15,796 nucleotides of DNA from Prevotella sp. UBA3294 (GTDB lineage: Bacteria > Bacteroidota > Bacteroidia > Bacteroidales > Bacteroidaceae). Below, one piece after another: positions 6,255-13,615 of this stretch. The notes beneath the pieces are model-generated. The model did no database searches. It was not told the DNA's origin and saw only the letters and a program-made list of their open reading frames with translations. Position 1 is the stretch's first letter; each line of letters begins with the position of its first letter. The translations under genes and the position numbers were made by a program. The stretch covers positions 1 to 15,796 of the forward strand of contig DETG01000104.1 of NCBI GenBank assembly GCA_002361535.1, in the 5' to 3' direction.

Positions 6255-7505
6255 TTATTTCACGACAATCTTCTTGCCGTTCACCACATAGATGCCCTTG
6301 TGAGTCTGCTTCACACGCTGTCCATTCAGGTTATAGATGATGTGATCCTCCTGAGAAGTGGGGATTCCCTGAATACTGGTGGCTATACCCCCTTCTTTTT
6401 CCACTTTCAGCATGGGGTCCCCACCGTTCTGGTCAATAATCACAAAGGTGTAGTTGCCTGGATTTAGGATTTCAAACATATGATTGCTCCCAGCTCCCGT
6501 CGGCATAATAGAGCCATAGATGACAGCTTCATCAATTTGGTACATTTGTGTTGCACCATAGAAATTATTATCATCGTCAGAAAGGAGGAAGGTGTAGGGA
6601 CCGCCGCTCACCATCGTGCTTGTGACAGCCAAATGAAGTGAATAGGTGCCGTCTTCGTTGACTGTGAAACGATCATAATAGGGAAGAGAACCATTATCAC
6701 CAGGCACATATAAGTAGTACGTAAAGGGGTCTATATTCACATTCAGTAAAGGAGTATTGCTCCTGTTGTCAATCACGAAGTTATAGTTACCCGCTTTTAA
6801 TACGGGGATTTGAAGCACATAGCCGCCTATGCTCAACGGAATGTTTTCGTGGTTCGTTTCACTAATTATGCTTTGCTCTATTGTTGCACCATAGTTGTTG
6901 CCATCAGAGTTTCCGTCATGGTCAGAAATGCAGAATCTCAAAGGATTATCACTAACCATCGCCCTGGTGACTGCCAATTCAAGTGAATAGGTGCCGTCTT
7001 TGTTGTCTGTGAAACGTGTATAACTGGGAAGAGAACCATTGTCACCTGGCACAAATAAGTAGTATGTAAGGGGGTCTATCTCCACATTCAGTATAGGCGT
7101 ATCGCCCGTGTTGTCAATCACGAAGTTATAGTTACCCGCTTTTAATACGGGGATTTGAAGCACATAGCCGTCTATGCTCAGCGGAATGTTTTCGTGGTTC
7201 GTTTCACTAATTATGCTTTGCTCTATTGTTGCACCATAGTCGTTGCCATCAGAGTTTCCGTCATGGTCAGAAATGCAGAATCTCAAAGGATTATCACTAA
7301 CCATCGCCCTGGTGACTGCCAATTCAAGTGAATAGGTGCCGTCTTTCTTGTCTGTGAAAGGAGTATAACTGGGAAGAGAACCATTGTCACCTGGCACAAA
7401 TAAGTAGAACTCAGTTACTTTTTCCACCCCTTGTGCCCATGCATTCATTCCACCTACGAGGGTGAGCAGGAGCACTACTGTTAGTTTTTGTACATATTTT
7501 TTCAT
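6255..7505 (-). CDS. Secreted protein with three 115-residue tandem repeats
   Basis: A 416-residue exported protein. A type I signal peptide ends at about residue 25 (NAWA|QG). Three copies of one beta-rich module follow (about 34-148, 149-263 and 264-375), each opening with Y-L-(F/Y)-V-P-G-D-N-G-S-L-P and ending in a 'AGNYNFVI'-like strand. A C-terminal tail (about 376-416) ends NGKKIVVK, the 'YNLNGQRV' type seen on many Prevotella surface and secreted proteins and reminiscent of a degenerate type IX sorting tail. Modules 1 and 2 are nearly identical even at the DNA level; module 3 is diverged and slightly shorter. The modules recall the carbohydrate-binding repeats of SusE/SusF-like proteins, but only in general pattern. 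There is no linked susC/susD or glycoside hydrolase gene, so the function is unknown. It is transcribed alone from 7549-7580. Confidence 0.85.
   Translation of the reverse strand: MKKYVQKLTVVLLLTLVGGMNAWAQGVEKVTEFYLFVPGDNGSLPSYTPFTDKKDGTYSLELAVTRAMVSDNPLRFCISDHDGNSDGNDYGATIEQSIISETNHENIPLSIDGYVLQIPVLKAGNYNFVIDNTGDTPILNVEIDPLTYYLFVPGDNGSLPSYTRFTDNKDGTYSLELAVTRAMVSDNPLRFCISDHDGNSDGNNYGATIEQSIISETNHENIPLSIGGYVLQIPVLKAGNYNFVIDNRSNTPLLNVNIDPFTYYLYVPGDNGSLPYYDRFTVNEDGTYSLHLAVTSTMVSGGPYTFLLSDDDNNFYGATQMYQIDEAVIYGSIMPTGAGSNHMFEILNPGNYTFVIIDQNGGDPMLKVEKEGGIATSIQGIPTSQEDHIIYNLNGQRVKQTHKGIYVVNGKKIVVK
6381..7406 (-). repeat. 345-bp in-frame tandem repeat, three copies
   Basis: Landmarks recur at exact 345-bp spacing (for example CCATT at 6691, 7036 and 7381). 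Copies at 7062-7406 and 6717-7061 differ at roughly 15 positions by eye, about 96% identity. The differences cluster at the repeat boundaries, with long identical blocks in the middle. The third copy (6381-6716) is clearly older. This implies recent duplication or ongoing gene conversion, and copy number may vary between strains. Confidence 0.85.
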
Positions 7506-7548
7506 AAGCTGTTGATAATAGATGGTTTGCTAATTCATATTGATGCCG

Positions 7549-7580
7549 CAAAAATAATAAAAATGTAGCAAACAAACAAA
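7549..7580 (-). promoter_or_regulatory. Promoter of the repeat-protein gene
   Basis: On the minus strand, TTTG (7577-7580), a 20-bp spacer and TATTTTTG (7549-7556). The predicted leader is about 37 nt to the ATG at 7505. A second TAnnTTTG-like box (TATATTTG, 7577-7584) overlaps the -33 but has no well-spaced partner. Confidence 0.7.
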
Positions 7581-7604
7581 TATAATTGTGTTTTTTTTCG
7601 TTCA

Positions 7605-7644
7605 GAGGCAAGGAGCAATATCATGTCCCCTGCTTCTTGCTTCC
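7605..7644. repeat. Small inverted repeat with 7-bp units
   Basis: GAGGCAA and GGAGCAA (7605-7618) face TGCTTCT and TGCTTCC (7631-7644). AGGCAAGGAGCA (7606-7617) matches the complement of TGCTTCTTGCTT (7631-7642) at 10 of 12 positions. The units resemble the GAAGCAA heptads of the 6145-6224 element. It lies between two divergent promoters, so it is not a 3'-end element here; it may be a degenerate remnant. Confidence 0.35.
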
Positions 7645-7668
7645 AAATGACAGATATCAGACACATGT

Positions 7669-7700
7669 TTTGGTGGAGTCCTTGTTTTTTTGTACTTTTA
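7669..7700 (+). promoter_or_regulatory. Promoter of the symporter gene
   Basis: TTTG (7669-7672), a 20-bp spacer and TACTTTTA (7693-7700, last base off consensus). The expected start near 7707 leaves a leader of about 46 nt. An out-of-frame ATG at 7710 lies almost at the mRNA 5' end. Confidence 0.55.
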
Positions 7701-7752
7701 CACCCGAAAATGAAGGAGAGGAAGAGAATGTCGTGTTTTTTAAGGGAAAGTC

Positions 7753-9231
7753 ATGATTATTATCGTTACTATAATAGCCTACTTTGCCGTGCTGATGCTG
7801 CTGAGCCGGTGGACGGCAAGGAAGGCTGACAACAATACGTTCTATAGGGGGAACAGACAGTCGCCCTGGTACATGGTGGCCTTTGGCATGGTGGGTGCCA
7901 GCATTTCGGGCGTGACGTTTATCAGTGTGCCGGGCATGGTGCTGAAGATGGACATGACCTATATCCAGACGTGCTTAGGCTTCATCTTAGGCTATATGGC
8001 CGTGGCATTCATCTTGTTGCCTGTGTATTACCGCTGGAACCTGACCACCATCTATTCGTATCTGCAACGGCGGTTAGGACAGCGTTCGTACAAAACGGGT
8101 GCAAGCTTTTTCCTGTTGTCAAAGATGACTGGGGCGGCTGTGCGTTTCTATGTCGTATGTATCCTGCTTCATCGCTTTGTAGTGATGCCGATGTGCGGCA
8201 TCGGTGATGATGAAGGGGATAGTGGCTTCTCCCAGACGGGCAGTTTCGTGCTGACGGTACTGGTGATGACCGTCCTCATCTGGCTCTATACCCGACGGGG
8301 AGGTATCAAGACACTGGTGTGGACGGATACGTTCCAGACCACCTGTATGTTCACGGCCCTGATCCTGATTATCTGGCAGGTGATGGGAGCCTTGGAGATG
8401 AACTTCCAAGAAGCGGTGACGGCCATTGCAGGAAACGAGCATAGCAGGATGTTTGTGATGGATGACTGGGTGTCGAAGCAGAACTTCTGGAAACAGTTCC
8501 TAAGCGGTGTGTTCATCGTAATCGTGATGACGGGACTCGATCAAGACATGATGCAGAAGAACTTGACGTGCAAGTCGTTGCGTGAGGCCCAGAAGGATAT
8601 GTGCACCTATGGTTTCGCCTTCGTTCCCGCTAATCTGCTGTTTATGGCCTTAGGTGTGCTGCTGGTGATTCTGGCACAGAAGGAGGGAGTGGCATTGCCA
8701 CAGAATGCCGACGACCTGCTGCCGATGTTCGCTGCCACTGGACGGTTAGGAGAGACGGTGGTGGTGCTGTTCACCATCGGTATCGTGGCTTCCTCGTTCT
8801 CCAGTGCCGACAGTGCACTGACTGCCATGACCACCTCTTATTGTGTGGATATCAAGGAAAGGGCAGGGGATGAACAGCTGCGCAAGCGGGTGCATGTGGG
8901 GATGGCCGTGGTGTTCATGCTCATCATCCTGATGGTGGATGCCGTGAACAGTACGAGTATCATCGATTTCATCTATATCCTGTGCTCCTATACCTATGGA
9001 CCGCTGTTAGGACTCTTCGCCTTTGCCCTGTTCACCAAAAGAAAGATAGGGAACGACAAAGCCGTTCCCTATATCGCAGTGGCCTCGCCACTGATATGCT
9101 ATCTCCTGAACATCACCGTGGCTCGTGCCACAGGCTATCAGTTCGGTTATGAACTGCTGATGATCAACGGTCTGCTGACGTTCTGCGGACTGTGGATCAT
9201 CAGCACCAGCGAGGATCACCACCAGTCGTAA
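7753..9231 (+). CDS. Sodium:solute symporter family transporter
   Basis: A 492-residue polytopic inner-membrane protein with about 13 hydrophobic segments, the usual size and topology of the SSS (SLC5-like) family, which couples uptake of sugars, amino acids, vitamins or anions to sodium entry. Supporting motifs are the first-helix GASISGVTFIS (48-58) and ASSFSSADSAL (346-356), which corresponds to the Ser-rich helix forming the Na2 sodium site in characterised members. The ATG at 7753 follows AAGGGAAAGTC, a fair RBS, and starts directly with the first hydrophobic helix. The substrate cannot be assigned: neighbours give no pathway clue. The gene appears monocistronic. Its final 16 bp overlap, antisense, the 3' end of the lipoprotein gene at 9216. 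Confidence 0.92.
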   Translation: MIIIVTIIAYFAVLMLLSRWTARKADNNTFYRGNRQSPWYMVAFGMVGASISGVTFISVPGMVLKMDMTYIQTCLGFILGYMAVAFILLPVYYRWNLTTIYSYLQRRLGQRSYKTGASFFLLSKMTGAAVRFYVVCILLHRFVVMPMCGIGDDEGDSGFSQTGSFVLTVLVMTVLIWLYTRRGGIKTLVWTDTFQTTCMFTALILIIWQVMGALEMNFQEAVTAIAGNEHSRMFVMDDWVSKQNFWKQFLSGVFIVIVMTGLDQDMMQKNLTCKSLREAQKDMCTYGFAFVPANLLFMALGVLLVILAQKEGVALPQNADDLLPMFAATGRLGETVVVLFTIGIVASSFSSADSALTAMTTSYCVDIKERAGDEQLRKRVHVGMAVVFMLIILMVDAVNSTSIIDFIYILCSYTYGPLLGLFAFALFTKRKIGNDKAVPYIAVASPLICYLLNITVARATGYQFGYELLMINGLLTFCGLWIISTSEDHHQS

Positions 9232-9698
9232 CGGTCGTAATAACTCCAGTTGTTTCGCCAGGAATTGACACGCTGGAAGTTGAAGTATGCCAAGGTGCGC
9301 CCGTTGTGGTAGTCACGGAACTCCCCACGGAACTCATCCGACCAAAGGGAATAGTGTGTGATGGCTACATCGGTGCCGTCATCGTAGCTGATGTAGATGG
9401 TGCCGTTCTCCACGGTGAAATGGAAATGCACCACCTCGGTGTAGTAACTGCGGTCGCTGAAATCTATCTCGCGCCCCTCGCCACTGGCATACGAGTTGGG
9501 GTTCTGGTAGAACTCTATCTGGGCATAGTTGTAGGTAGTGCCATATCCATAGCGGTCGTAGTACTGACCTCTGATTTCTCCTTCCCAAATGCCTTGCAGG
9601 TTCCAGGCGATGTCATCATCGTCCTGTTCGCAGGAAACAAAGGTGAACGACAACATGGCAACCAATGCCATCGTGATGAATGATGTGATACGTTTCAT
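9216..9698 (-). CDS. Small lipoprotein, probable lipocalin-like beta-barrel fold
   Basis: 160 residues. A signal sequence ends in FVSC, so lipidation is predicted at C23, followed by the acidic EQDDDD typical of surface-exported Bacteroidota lipoproteins (+2 acidic motif). The mature part opens with W-x-L-x-G-x-W-x-G, then alternating Tyr/Phe-rich strands and a strongly aromatic C-terminus ending in YDWW. The early 'LQGIWEG' signature and the strand-rich length suggest a lipocalin-like domain, but I recognise no specific family and assign no ligand. It has its own -7 box (9719-9726) and ends convergently, overlapping the symporter gene by 16 bp. Confidence 0.8.
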   Translation of the reverse strand: MKRITSFITMALVAMLSFTFVSCEQDDDDIAWNLQGIWEGEIRGQYYDRYGYGTTYNYAQIEFYQNPNSYASGEGREIDFSDRSYYTEVVHFHFTVENGTIYISYDDGTDVAITHYSLWSDEFRGEFRDYHNGRTLAYFNFQRVNSWRNNWSYYDRYDWW

Positions 9699-9718
9699 GA
9701 TCTTTCTTTTATTTTTTG

Positions 9719-9726
9719 CAAAGATA
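9719..9726 (-). promoter_or_regulatory. -7 box of the small lipoprotein gene
   Basis: On the minus strand TATCTTTG is a perfect TAnnTTTG, ending 20 bp before the ATG at 9698. No clear TTG is found at the expected -33 spacing, so the promoter may be weak or activator-dependent. Confidence 0.55.
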
Positions 9727-9811
9727 ATACTTTTTAGTTAAAGTTCTATAGGATGCTGGTTAAAAATAAAAAAATATAGAGCGGAGAGTGAGTAAATCCA
9801 AGAATTATCAT

Positions 9812-9819
9812 TATCTTTG
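9812..9819 (+). promoter_or_regulatory. -7 box of the gpx-trxB operon
   Basis: TATCTTTG is a perfect TAnnTTTG. The -33 position (about 9789-9791) reads GTGA rather than TTG, a weak match that could leave room for an activator such as a peroxide-responsive regulator (inference). Transcription would start around 9826, downstream of the GTG at 9822, so that GTG cannot be the start codon from this promoter. Confidence 0.6.
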
Positions 9820-9854
9820 CAGTGAGTACTATACAAATAAATCACCTAAAGAAA

Positions 9855-10406
9855 ATGAAGACAGTTTATGATTTCTCTGTCAAGGACAGAAAAGGAAAGG
9901 ACGTTTCACTGAAAGAGTATGCCAACGAAGTGTTGCTGATCGTAAACACTGCTACAAAGTGTGGTTTCACACCGCAGTATGACGAGTTGGAGAAACTGTA
10001 TGAGAAATACCATAGTCAGGGATTTGAGATCCTCGACTTCCCCTGCAACCAGTTCGGGCAGCAGGCTCCCGGCACCGATGAGAGCATCCATGAGTTCTGT
10101 AAGCTGAACTTCGGCACGGAGTTCCCCCGCTTCAAGAAGGTGAAGGTGAATGGGGAGGATGCCGATCCGCTGTTCAAGTTCTTGCAGGAACAGAAAGGCT
10201 TCGCCGGCTGGGATATGGAACACCCCATCGCACATATCCTCGATGATATGCTCACCAAAGCTGATCCCGATTATCAGAAGAAAGCAGATATCAAATGGAA
10301 CTTTACCAAGTTCCTGATCAATAAGAAAGGACAGGTGGTGGCTCGTTTCGAACCTACGGAGAAGACGGAGAACATCGAAAAGCAAATTGAGGAGTTGTTG
10401 AAATAA
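9855..10406 (+). CDS. Glutathione peroxidase-family thiol peroxidase (Cys type)
   Basis: A 183-residue cytoplasmic thiol peroxidase that reduces hydrogen peroxide or organic hydroperoxides. It has the thioredoxin fold with the peroxidatic cysteine at C36 (NTATKCGFTPQY) in place of selenocysteine. The rest of the catalytic tetrad is Q70 (GQQAPGT) and W148-N149 (KWNFTKF). C64 lies in FPCNQFG, and C82 (EFCKLNFG) sits where the resolving cysteine is found in thioredoxin-dependent Gpx enzymes. This suggests it uses thioredoxin rather than glutathione. The start is placed at ATG 9855, not GTG 9822, because the GTG precedes the predicted transcription start and adds residues absent from the family. 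Its TAA stop overlaps the trxB ATG by one base (TAATG), implying translational coupling. No signal peptide is seen. Confidence 0.93.
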   Translation: MKTVYDFSVKDRKGKDVSLKEYANEVLLIVNTATKCGFTPQYDELEKLYEKYHSQGFEILDFPCNQFGQQAPGTDESIHEFCKLNFGTEFPRFKKVKVNGEDADPLFKFLQEQKGFAGWDMEHPIAHILDDMLTKADPDYQKKADIKWNFTKFLINKKGQVVARFEPTEKTENIEKQIEELLK

Positions 10407-11335
10407 TGGAACACGTAAAAGTATTAATTATCGGTAGCGGTCCTGCAGGCTATACGGCAGCCATCTATGCAAGCAGGGCAAATCTGAAGCCTGTGTTGTA
10501 TGCTGGTCTGCAGATGGGTGGACAGCTAACGCAGACCACCGAGGTGGAGAATTTCCCCGGTTATCCGCAGGGAGTGGATGGTAACCAGATGATGATGGAT
10601 ATCCGTGAGCAGGCCGAACGTTTCGGTGCTGATCTGCGCGATGGGATTGTGACGAAGGCAGACTTCAGTAAGGCTCCCTATGTGCTGACCATCGATGACG
10701 AAAAGGAGATTGAGGCCGATACGGTGATCATTGCCACGGGTGCCTCAGCCAAATACTTAGGTCTGGCGGATGAAGAGAAATATCGTGGACAGGGTGTCTC
10801 GGCTTGTGCTACCTGCGACGGCTTCTTCTATCGGAAGAAGGTGACGGCGGTGGTTGGCGGCGGAGACACGGCTTGTGAGGATGCGCTCTATCTGTCGGGA
10901 TTGTGCAAGAAGGTGTATCTGATTGTGCGCAAACCGTTCCTACGTGCCTCACAGGTGATGCAGGATCGTGTGAAGAATGCGGAGAACATCGAGATCCTCT
11001 TTGAACATAACGCCATCGGACTGTATGGAGAGAACGGTGTGGAGGGTGTGCATTTGGTGAAACGTAAGGGTGAGCCTGACGAGAGCCATTATGATATTCC
11101 CGTTGACGGTTTCTTCCTTGCTATTGGGCACAAGCCGAACAGTGATGTGTTCAAGGAGTGGTTGGATACAGATGAGATCGGCTATATCAAAACCATCGGT
11201 AATACGCAGTCAACGAAGGTTCCCGGTGTGTTTGCTGCCGGTGATGTCTGTGATCCTGTCTATCGCCAGGCTATCGTAGCTGCTGGCAGCGGTTGCAAGG
11301 CAGCACTGGAAGCTGAGAGATATTTGCAGAGATGA
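10406..11335 (+). CDS. trxB: Thioredoxin-disulfide reductase
   Basis: A 309-residue cytoplasmic flavoenzyme that passes electrons from NADPH through FAD and a redox-active disulfide to thioredoxin. Its size and domain order match the low-molecular-weight bacterial type. The FAD-binding GSGPAGYTAAIYA is at 10-22, the active-site disulfide C134-A-T-C137, the NADPH-binding GGGDTACEDA at 151-160, and the second FAD motif GVFAAGDV near 270. It starts on the last base of the upstream peroxidase stop codon, so the two form an operon: TrxB would regenerate the thioredoxin that recycles the 2-Cys peroxidase. The TGA stop is the first TGA of a 7-bp repeat array (GATGAAAGATGAG...), so the coding end merges into the repeat. 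Confidence 0.97.
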   Translation: MEHVKVLIIGSGPAGYTAAIYASRANLKPVLYAGLQMGGQLTQTTEVENFPGYPQGVDGNQMMMDIREQAERFGADLRDGIVTKADFSKAPYVLTIDDEKEIEADTVIIATGASAKYLGLADEEKYRGQGVSACATCDGFFYRKKVTAVVGGGDTACEDALYLSGLCKKVYLIVRKPFLRASQVMQDRVKNAENIEILFEHNAIGLYGENGVEGVHLVKRKGEPDESHYDIPVDGFFLAIGHKPNSDVFKEWLDTDEIGYIKTIGNTQSTKVPGVFAAGDVCDPVYRQAIVAAGSGCKAALEAERYLQR

Positions 11336-11518
11336 AAGATGAGAGATGAAAGATGAGAGATGAAAGATGAGAGATGAAAGATGAGAGATGAAAGATGAGA
11401 AATGAGAGATATGATTAGTTTCAAGACTTGGCATTTGCGCTAACCCAAGTGGTAATCATATCTCTCATCTTTCATCTCTCATCTTTCATCTCTCATCTCT
11501 CATTTCTCATTTTCATTT
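11331..11518. repeat. Heptad-flanked palindrome between trxB and the 700-aa gene
   Basis: GATGAAA and GATGAGA alternate perfectly five times (11331-11400), then slightly varied units lead to ATGATTA (11411-11417). After a 35-nt loop, TAATCAT (11453-11459) begins the inverted arm of TCTCATC/TTTCATC units, which decay into TTTTTCAT towards 11518. The innermost 16 bp (11402-11417 and 11453-11468) are perfectly complementary. Within the loop ACTTGG pairs with CCAAGT. The trxB stop (11333-11335) is in the first left heptad and the convergent gene's stop (11513-11515) is in the outer right arm. It has the same core and layout as 4150-4325. Confidence 0.85.
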
Positions 11519-13615
11519 TTCATTTTTCATGAATTGAACCAGCACATCACACTTACTGATGTACTCGCTCACTTGTGAAAGGTTCTGGCTCTTGAAGTCG
11601 CTCAGTTCCTTCAGGGCGGCATACTGACGGGAGTTCTTCTTGGCGACGAACTCACCTGCCTCCCAACTGTATTCCTGCCATTCATCTAATGGAATGTAGG
11701 CAAGAGCGTAGAGACTCTTCTCCTTCAGGGCGAAGTCGTTGGCGGTTTTGCATTCCGTCAGGTAAGTGATGGCTGCCTGAATGAAATCTTTCTCATTTTT
11801 CTTTTGCTCATCACCGCTGCTCCATCCATAGTGGGTAAGGAACCAGCAGTCACCCTTGAAGGAAGCCTGGAAGAAACGGACGGCAATATCGTATGCCAGT
11901 TGCTTGCGCACGGCGGCGTCTCCAGCTAACAGGTGACGTGACTGTAGCTGTTGCATCTCCTTACAGAAGGCGAGTTTCTTGTTGACGGTAATCTTGGCTT
12001 TGGCAGGACCATCCTCACCGCTTTCGAAGCCATTGTTCTCGCGTCCGCCAAACCACGGTTCACGGGTATAGTCACGATTCCCCATATACCAGCTGATGTT
12101 CTGATGCTCGATGAAGCTCAGGGGAACTTTCTCTAAGTATTTGATGGCCTCGGTGAAGTTCCCTTGTGCGATATACTTCGTACCGATGAGGTCGTTGAAA
12201 TAATCGGTATCGTGCGACACCTTGCCGAGGACATATTTCTCCAGTGCATCCTTAGGATTGCTGGTGAGATATTGGTAGTAGGCAAGGATCTGCTCGGCAG
12301 TGGCATATTCTATGGCGTTGTAGTAATACTCCCCCATGTAGTTCGGGTTCCATGAATCATCGGCATCGCTGCCAGACTCGTTGTTTACCTTCATGCCTAT
12401 AAGAGCCATTGCCAGGGAGGTGTTCCCTGCTTTTTTATAGGCGTTGGCCAATCCTAAGTGAACGATCCGATCCCACGCAAACTGGTAATAGTCGTCTTTC
12501 TGTAGATTACCTTCTAACCACTGCAGCTCTTTTGTCACGTAGTTGCTGTATTTCTTACCAAATTCGGGCTTACCCGTAGAGGCAAGCAGACGGATACAGC
12601 GGGTGTTGTCCTTCATACGCTGTGTGCCATCTAACTTCATGGCTTGGTCAAGATCCGACAAGGCTGTATCGTATTCTCCTAACAGATAATGAAGCATGCC
12701 CGTGGCAGTCTTCCACATACAGGGGTATTGGGATCTTTTACCTTTCACCACATCATCGGCAAAGGTAATGAACTGCCGCACCTCTTCTATATAGATGGGA
12801 TTGGCTCCCACTCTGTTGATCTCATCCTCAATCCACTCCTTGTCGATGAAGTCACTGCCCTTACCCAGCTCCTGCTGGTCGAGGGTCTCCTGGGCACTGT
12901 TCACGAAATCCTGTACAAGGTAGTTGATGACAGGTGAGTTGGGATGATCGGCGAAGATGGTCTTGATGCCTGCTAAGTTACGGTATTTGAACGCACTCCA
13001 TCGCAGACTCACATAGTCACCTTGCTCAGCATAGAGATCCCACGCTGCACTGCGCTCTCCCAAACGGAGCAATGCCCCGGCATAGATATTCTTCATGATC
13101 TCACGATAGGCACTGTCGCTGAGTTTTGAAGCCGTGTTCTCCCAATAGGCTTTATTGTCGGCATGTTTCTCTAACTGCATGTTGGCACGCATCACCAGCA
13201 GACTATACTGTTGACGGAGGCGGGTGCCGTTATAGGCCTTGGCACTCTGCAGAATCGATTTCATGGCATCACCTTGCTTGTTCAGCTCTTCCTCGGTGGG
13301 GTAGTCCCACCCGTTGCTGATCTCACCACTGTTCTCTAAGTATTGGTCGAGCAGTTTGATATAGGCAAGCATCTCGGTGTCGTTCTTCTTCTTGGCAGCT
13401 TCGAGAATGTCGTCGTGCTGCCATTCGTAGTTATAGACATCCTTGCCGGCATAGTCCTTCCAGAACTGTGTCAGGCGCTCATCGTCCCATACCGATTTGC
13501 GGTCGGGGAACATCTTGAACATGTAGTAGTTGTGTGTGGAACCGAAATCACCACATGCCCAAGCTTTGAAACCCATCAGTAAGGTGAGGGCACTAATCAT
13601 TAAAAATCTTCTCAT
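11513..13615 (-). CDS. Exported 700-residue helical-repeat protein, function unknown
   Basis: A signal peptide at residues 1-20 (MRRFLMISALTLLMGFKAWA) precedes a cysteine, so either type I cleavage or an atypical lipobox (AWAC) is possible. The rest is strongly alpha-helical. Paired-helix segments around 300-360 (GMLHYLLGEYDTALSDLDQA) and 480-500 have the small-residue/aromatic spacing of TPR repeats, so a periplasmic or surface scaffold is likely. I recognise no enzyme motif and no named family. It overlaps the upstream lipoprotein gene by 23 bp in another frame, so the two are probably translated as a coupled pair and may act together. The last five codons (MKNEK) lie in a degenerate stretch of the 7-bp repeat array, suggesting the repeat has shaped the C-terminus. 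Confidence 0.85.
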   Translation of the reverse strand: MRRFLMISALTLLMGFKAWACGDFGSTHNYYMFKMFPDRKSVWDDERLTQFWKDYAGKDVYNYEWQHDDILEAAKKKNDTEMLAYIKLLDQYLENSGEISNGWDYPTEEELNKQGDAMKSILQSAKAYNGTRLRQQYSLLVMRANMQLEKHADNKAYWENTASKLSDSAYREIMKNIYAGALLRLGERSAAWDLYAEQGDYVSLRWSAFKYRNLAGIKTIFADHPNSPVINYLVQDFVNSAQETLDQQELGKGSDFIDKEWIEDEINRVGANPIYIEEVRQFITFADDVVKGKRSQYPCMWKTATGMLHYLLGEYDTALSDLDQAMKLDGTQRMKDNTRCIRLLASTGKPEFGKKYSNYVTKELQWLEGNLQKDDYYQFAWDRIVHLGLANAYKKAGNTSLAMALIGMKVNNESGSDADDSWNPNYMGEYYYNAIEYATAEQILAYYQYLTSNPKDALEKYVLGKVSHDTDYFNDLIGTKYIAQGNFTEAIKYLEKVPLSFIEHQNISWYMGNRDYTREPWFGGRENNGFESGEDGPAKAKITVNKKLAFCKEMQQLQSRHLLAGDAAVRKQLAYDIAVRFFQASFKGDCWFLTHYGWSSGDEQKKNEKDFIQAAITYLTECKTANDFALKEKSLYALAYIPLDEWQEYSWEAGEFVAKKNSRQYAALKELSDFKSQNLSQVSEYISKCDVLVQFMKNEK

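Noticed and set aside
7710..7829. 39-codon frame overlapping the symporter start
   Set aside because: Out of frame with the symporter, no recognisable product; at most a chance upstream ORF near the mRNA 5' end.
9822..9854. GTG start giving an 11-residue longer peroxidase
   Set aside because: It lies upstream of the transcription start predicted from TATCTTTG at 9812-9819, and the added residues are not family-like; ATG 9855 has an A-rich leader.
11331..11518. CRISPR array
   Set aside because: Units are contiguous 7-bp tandems without spacers, and there is no cas gene.
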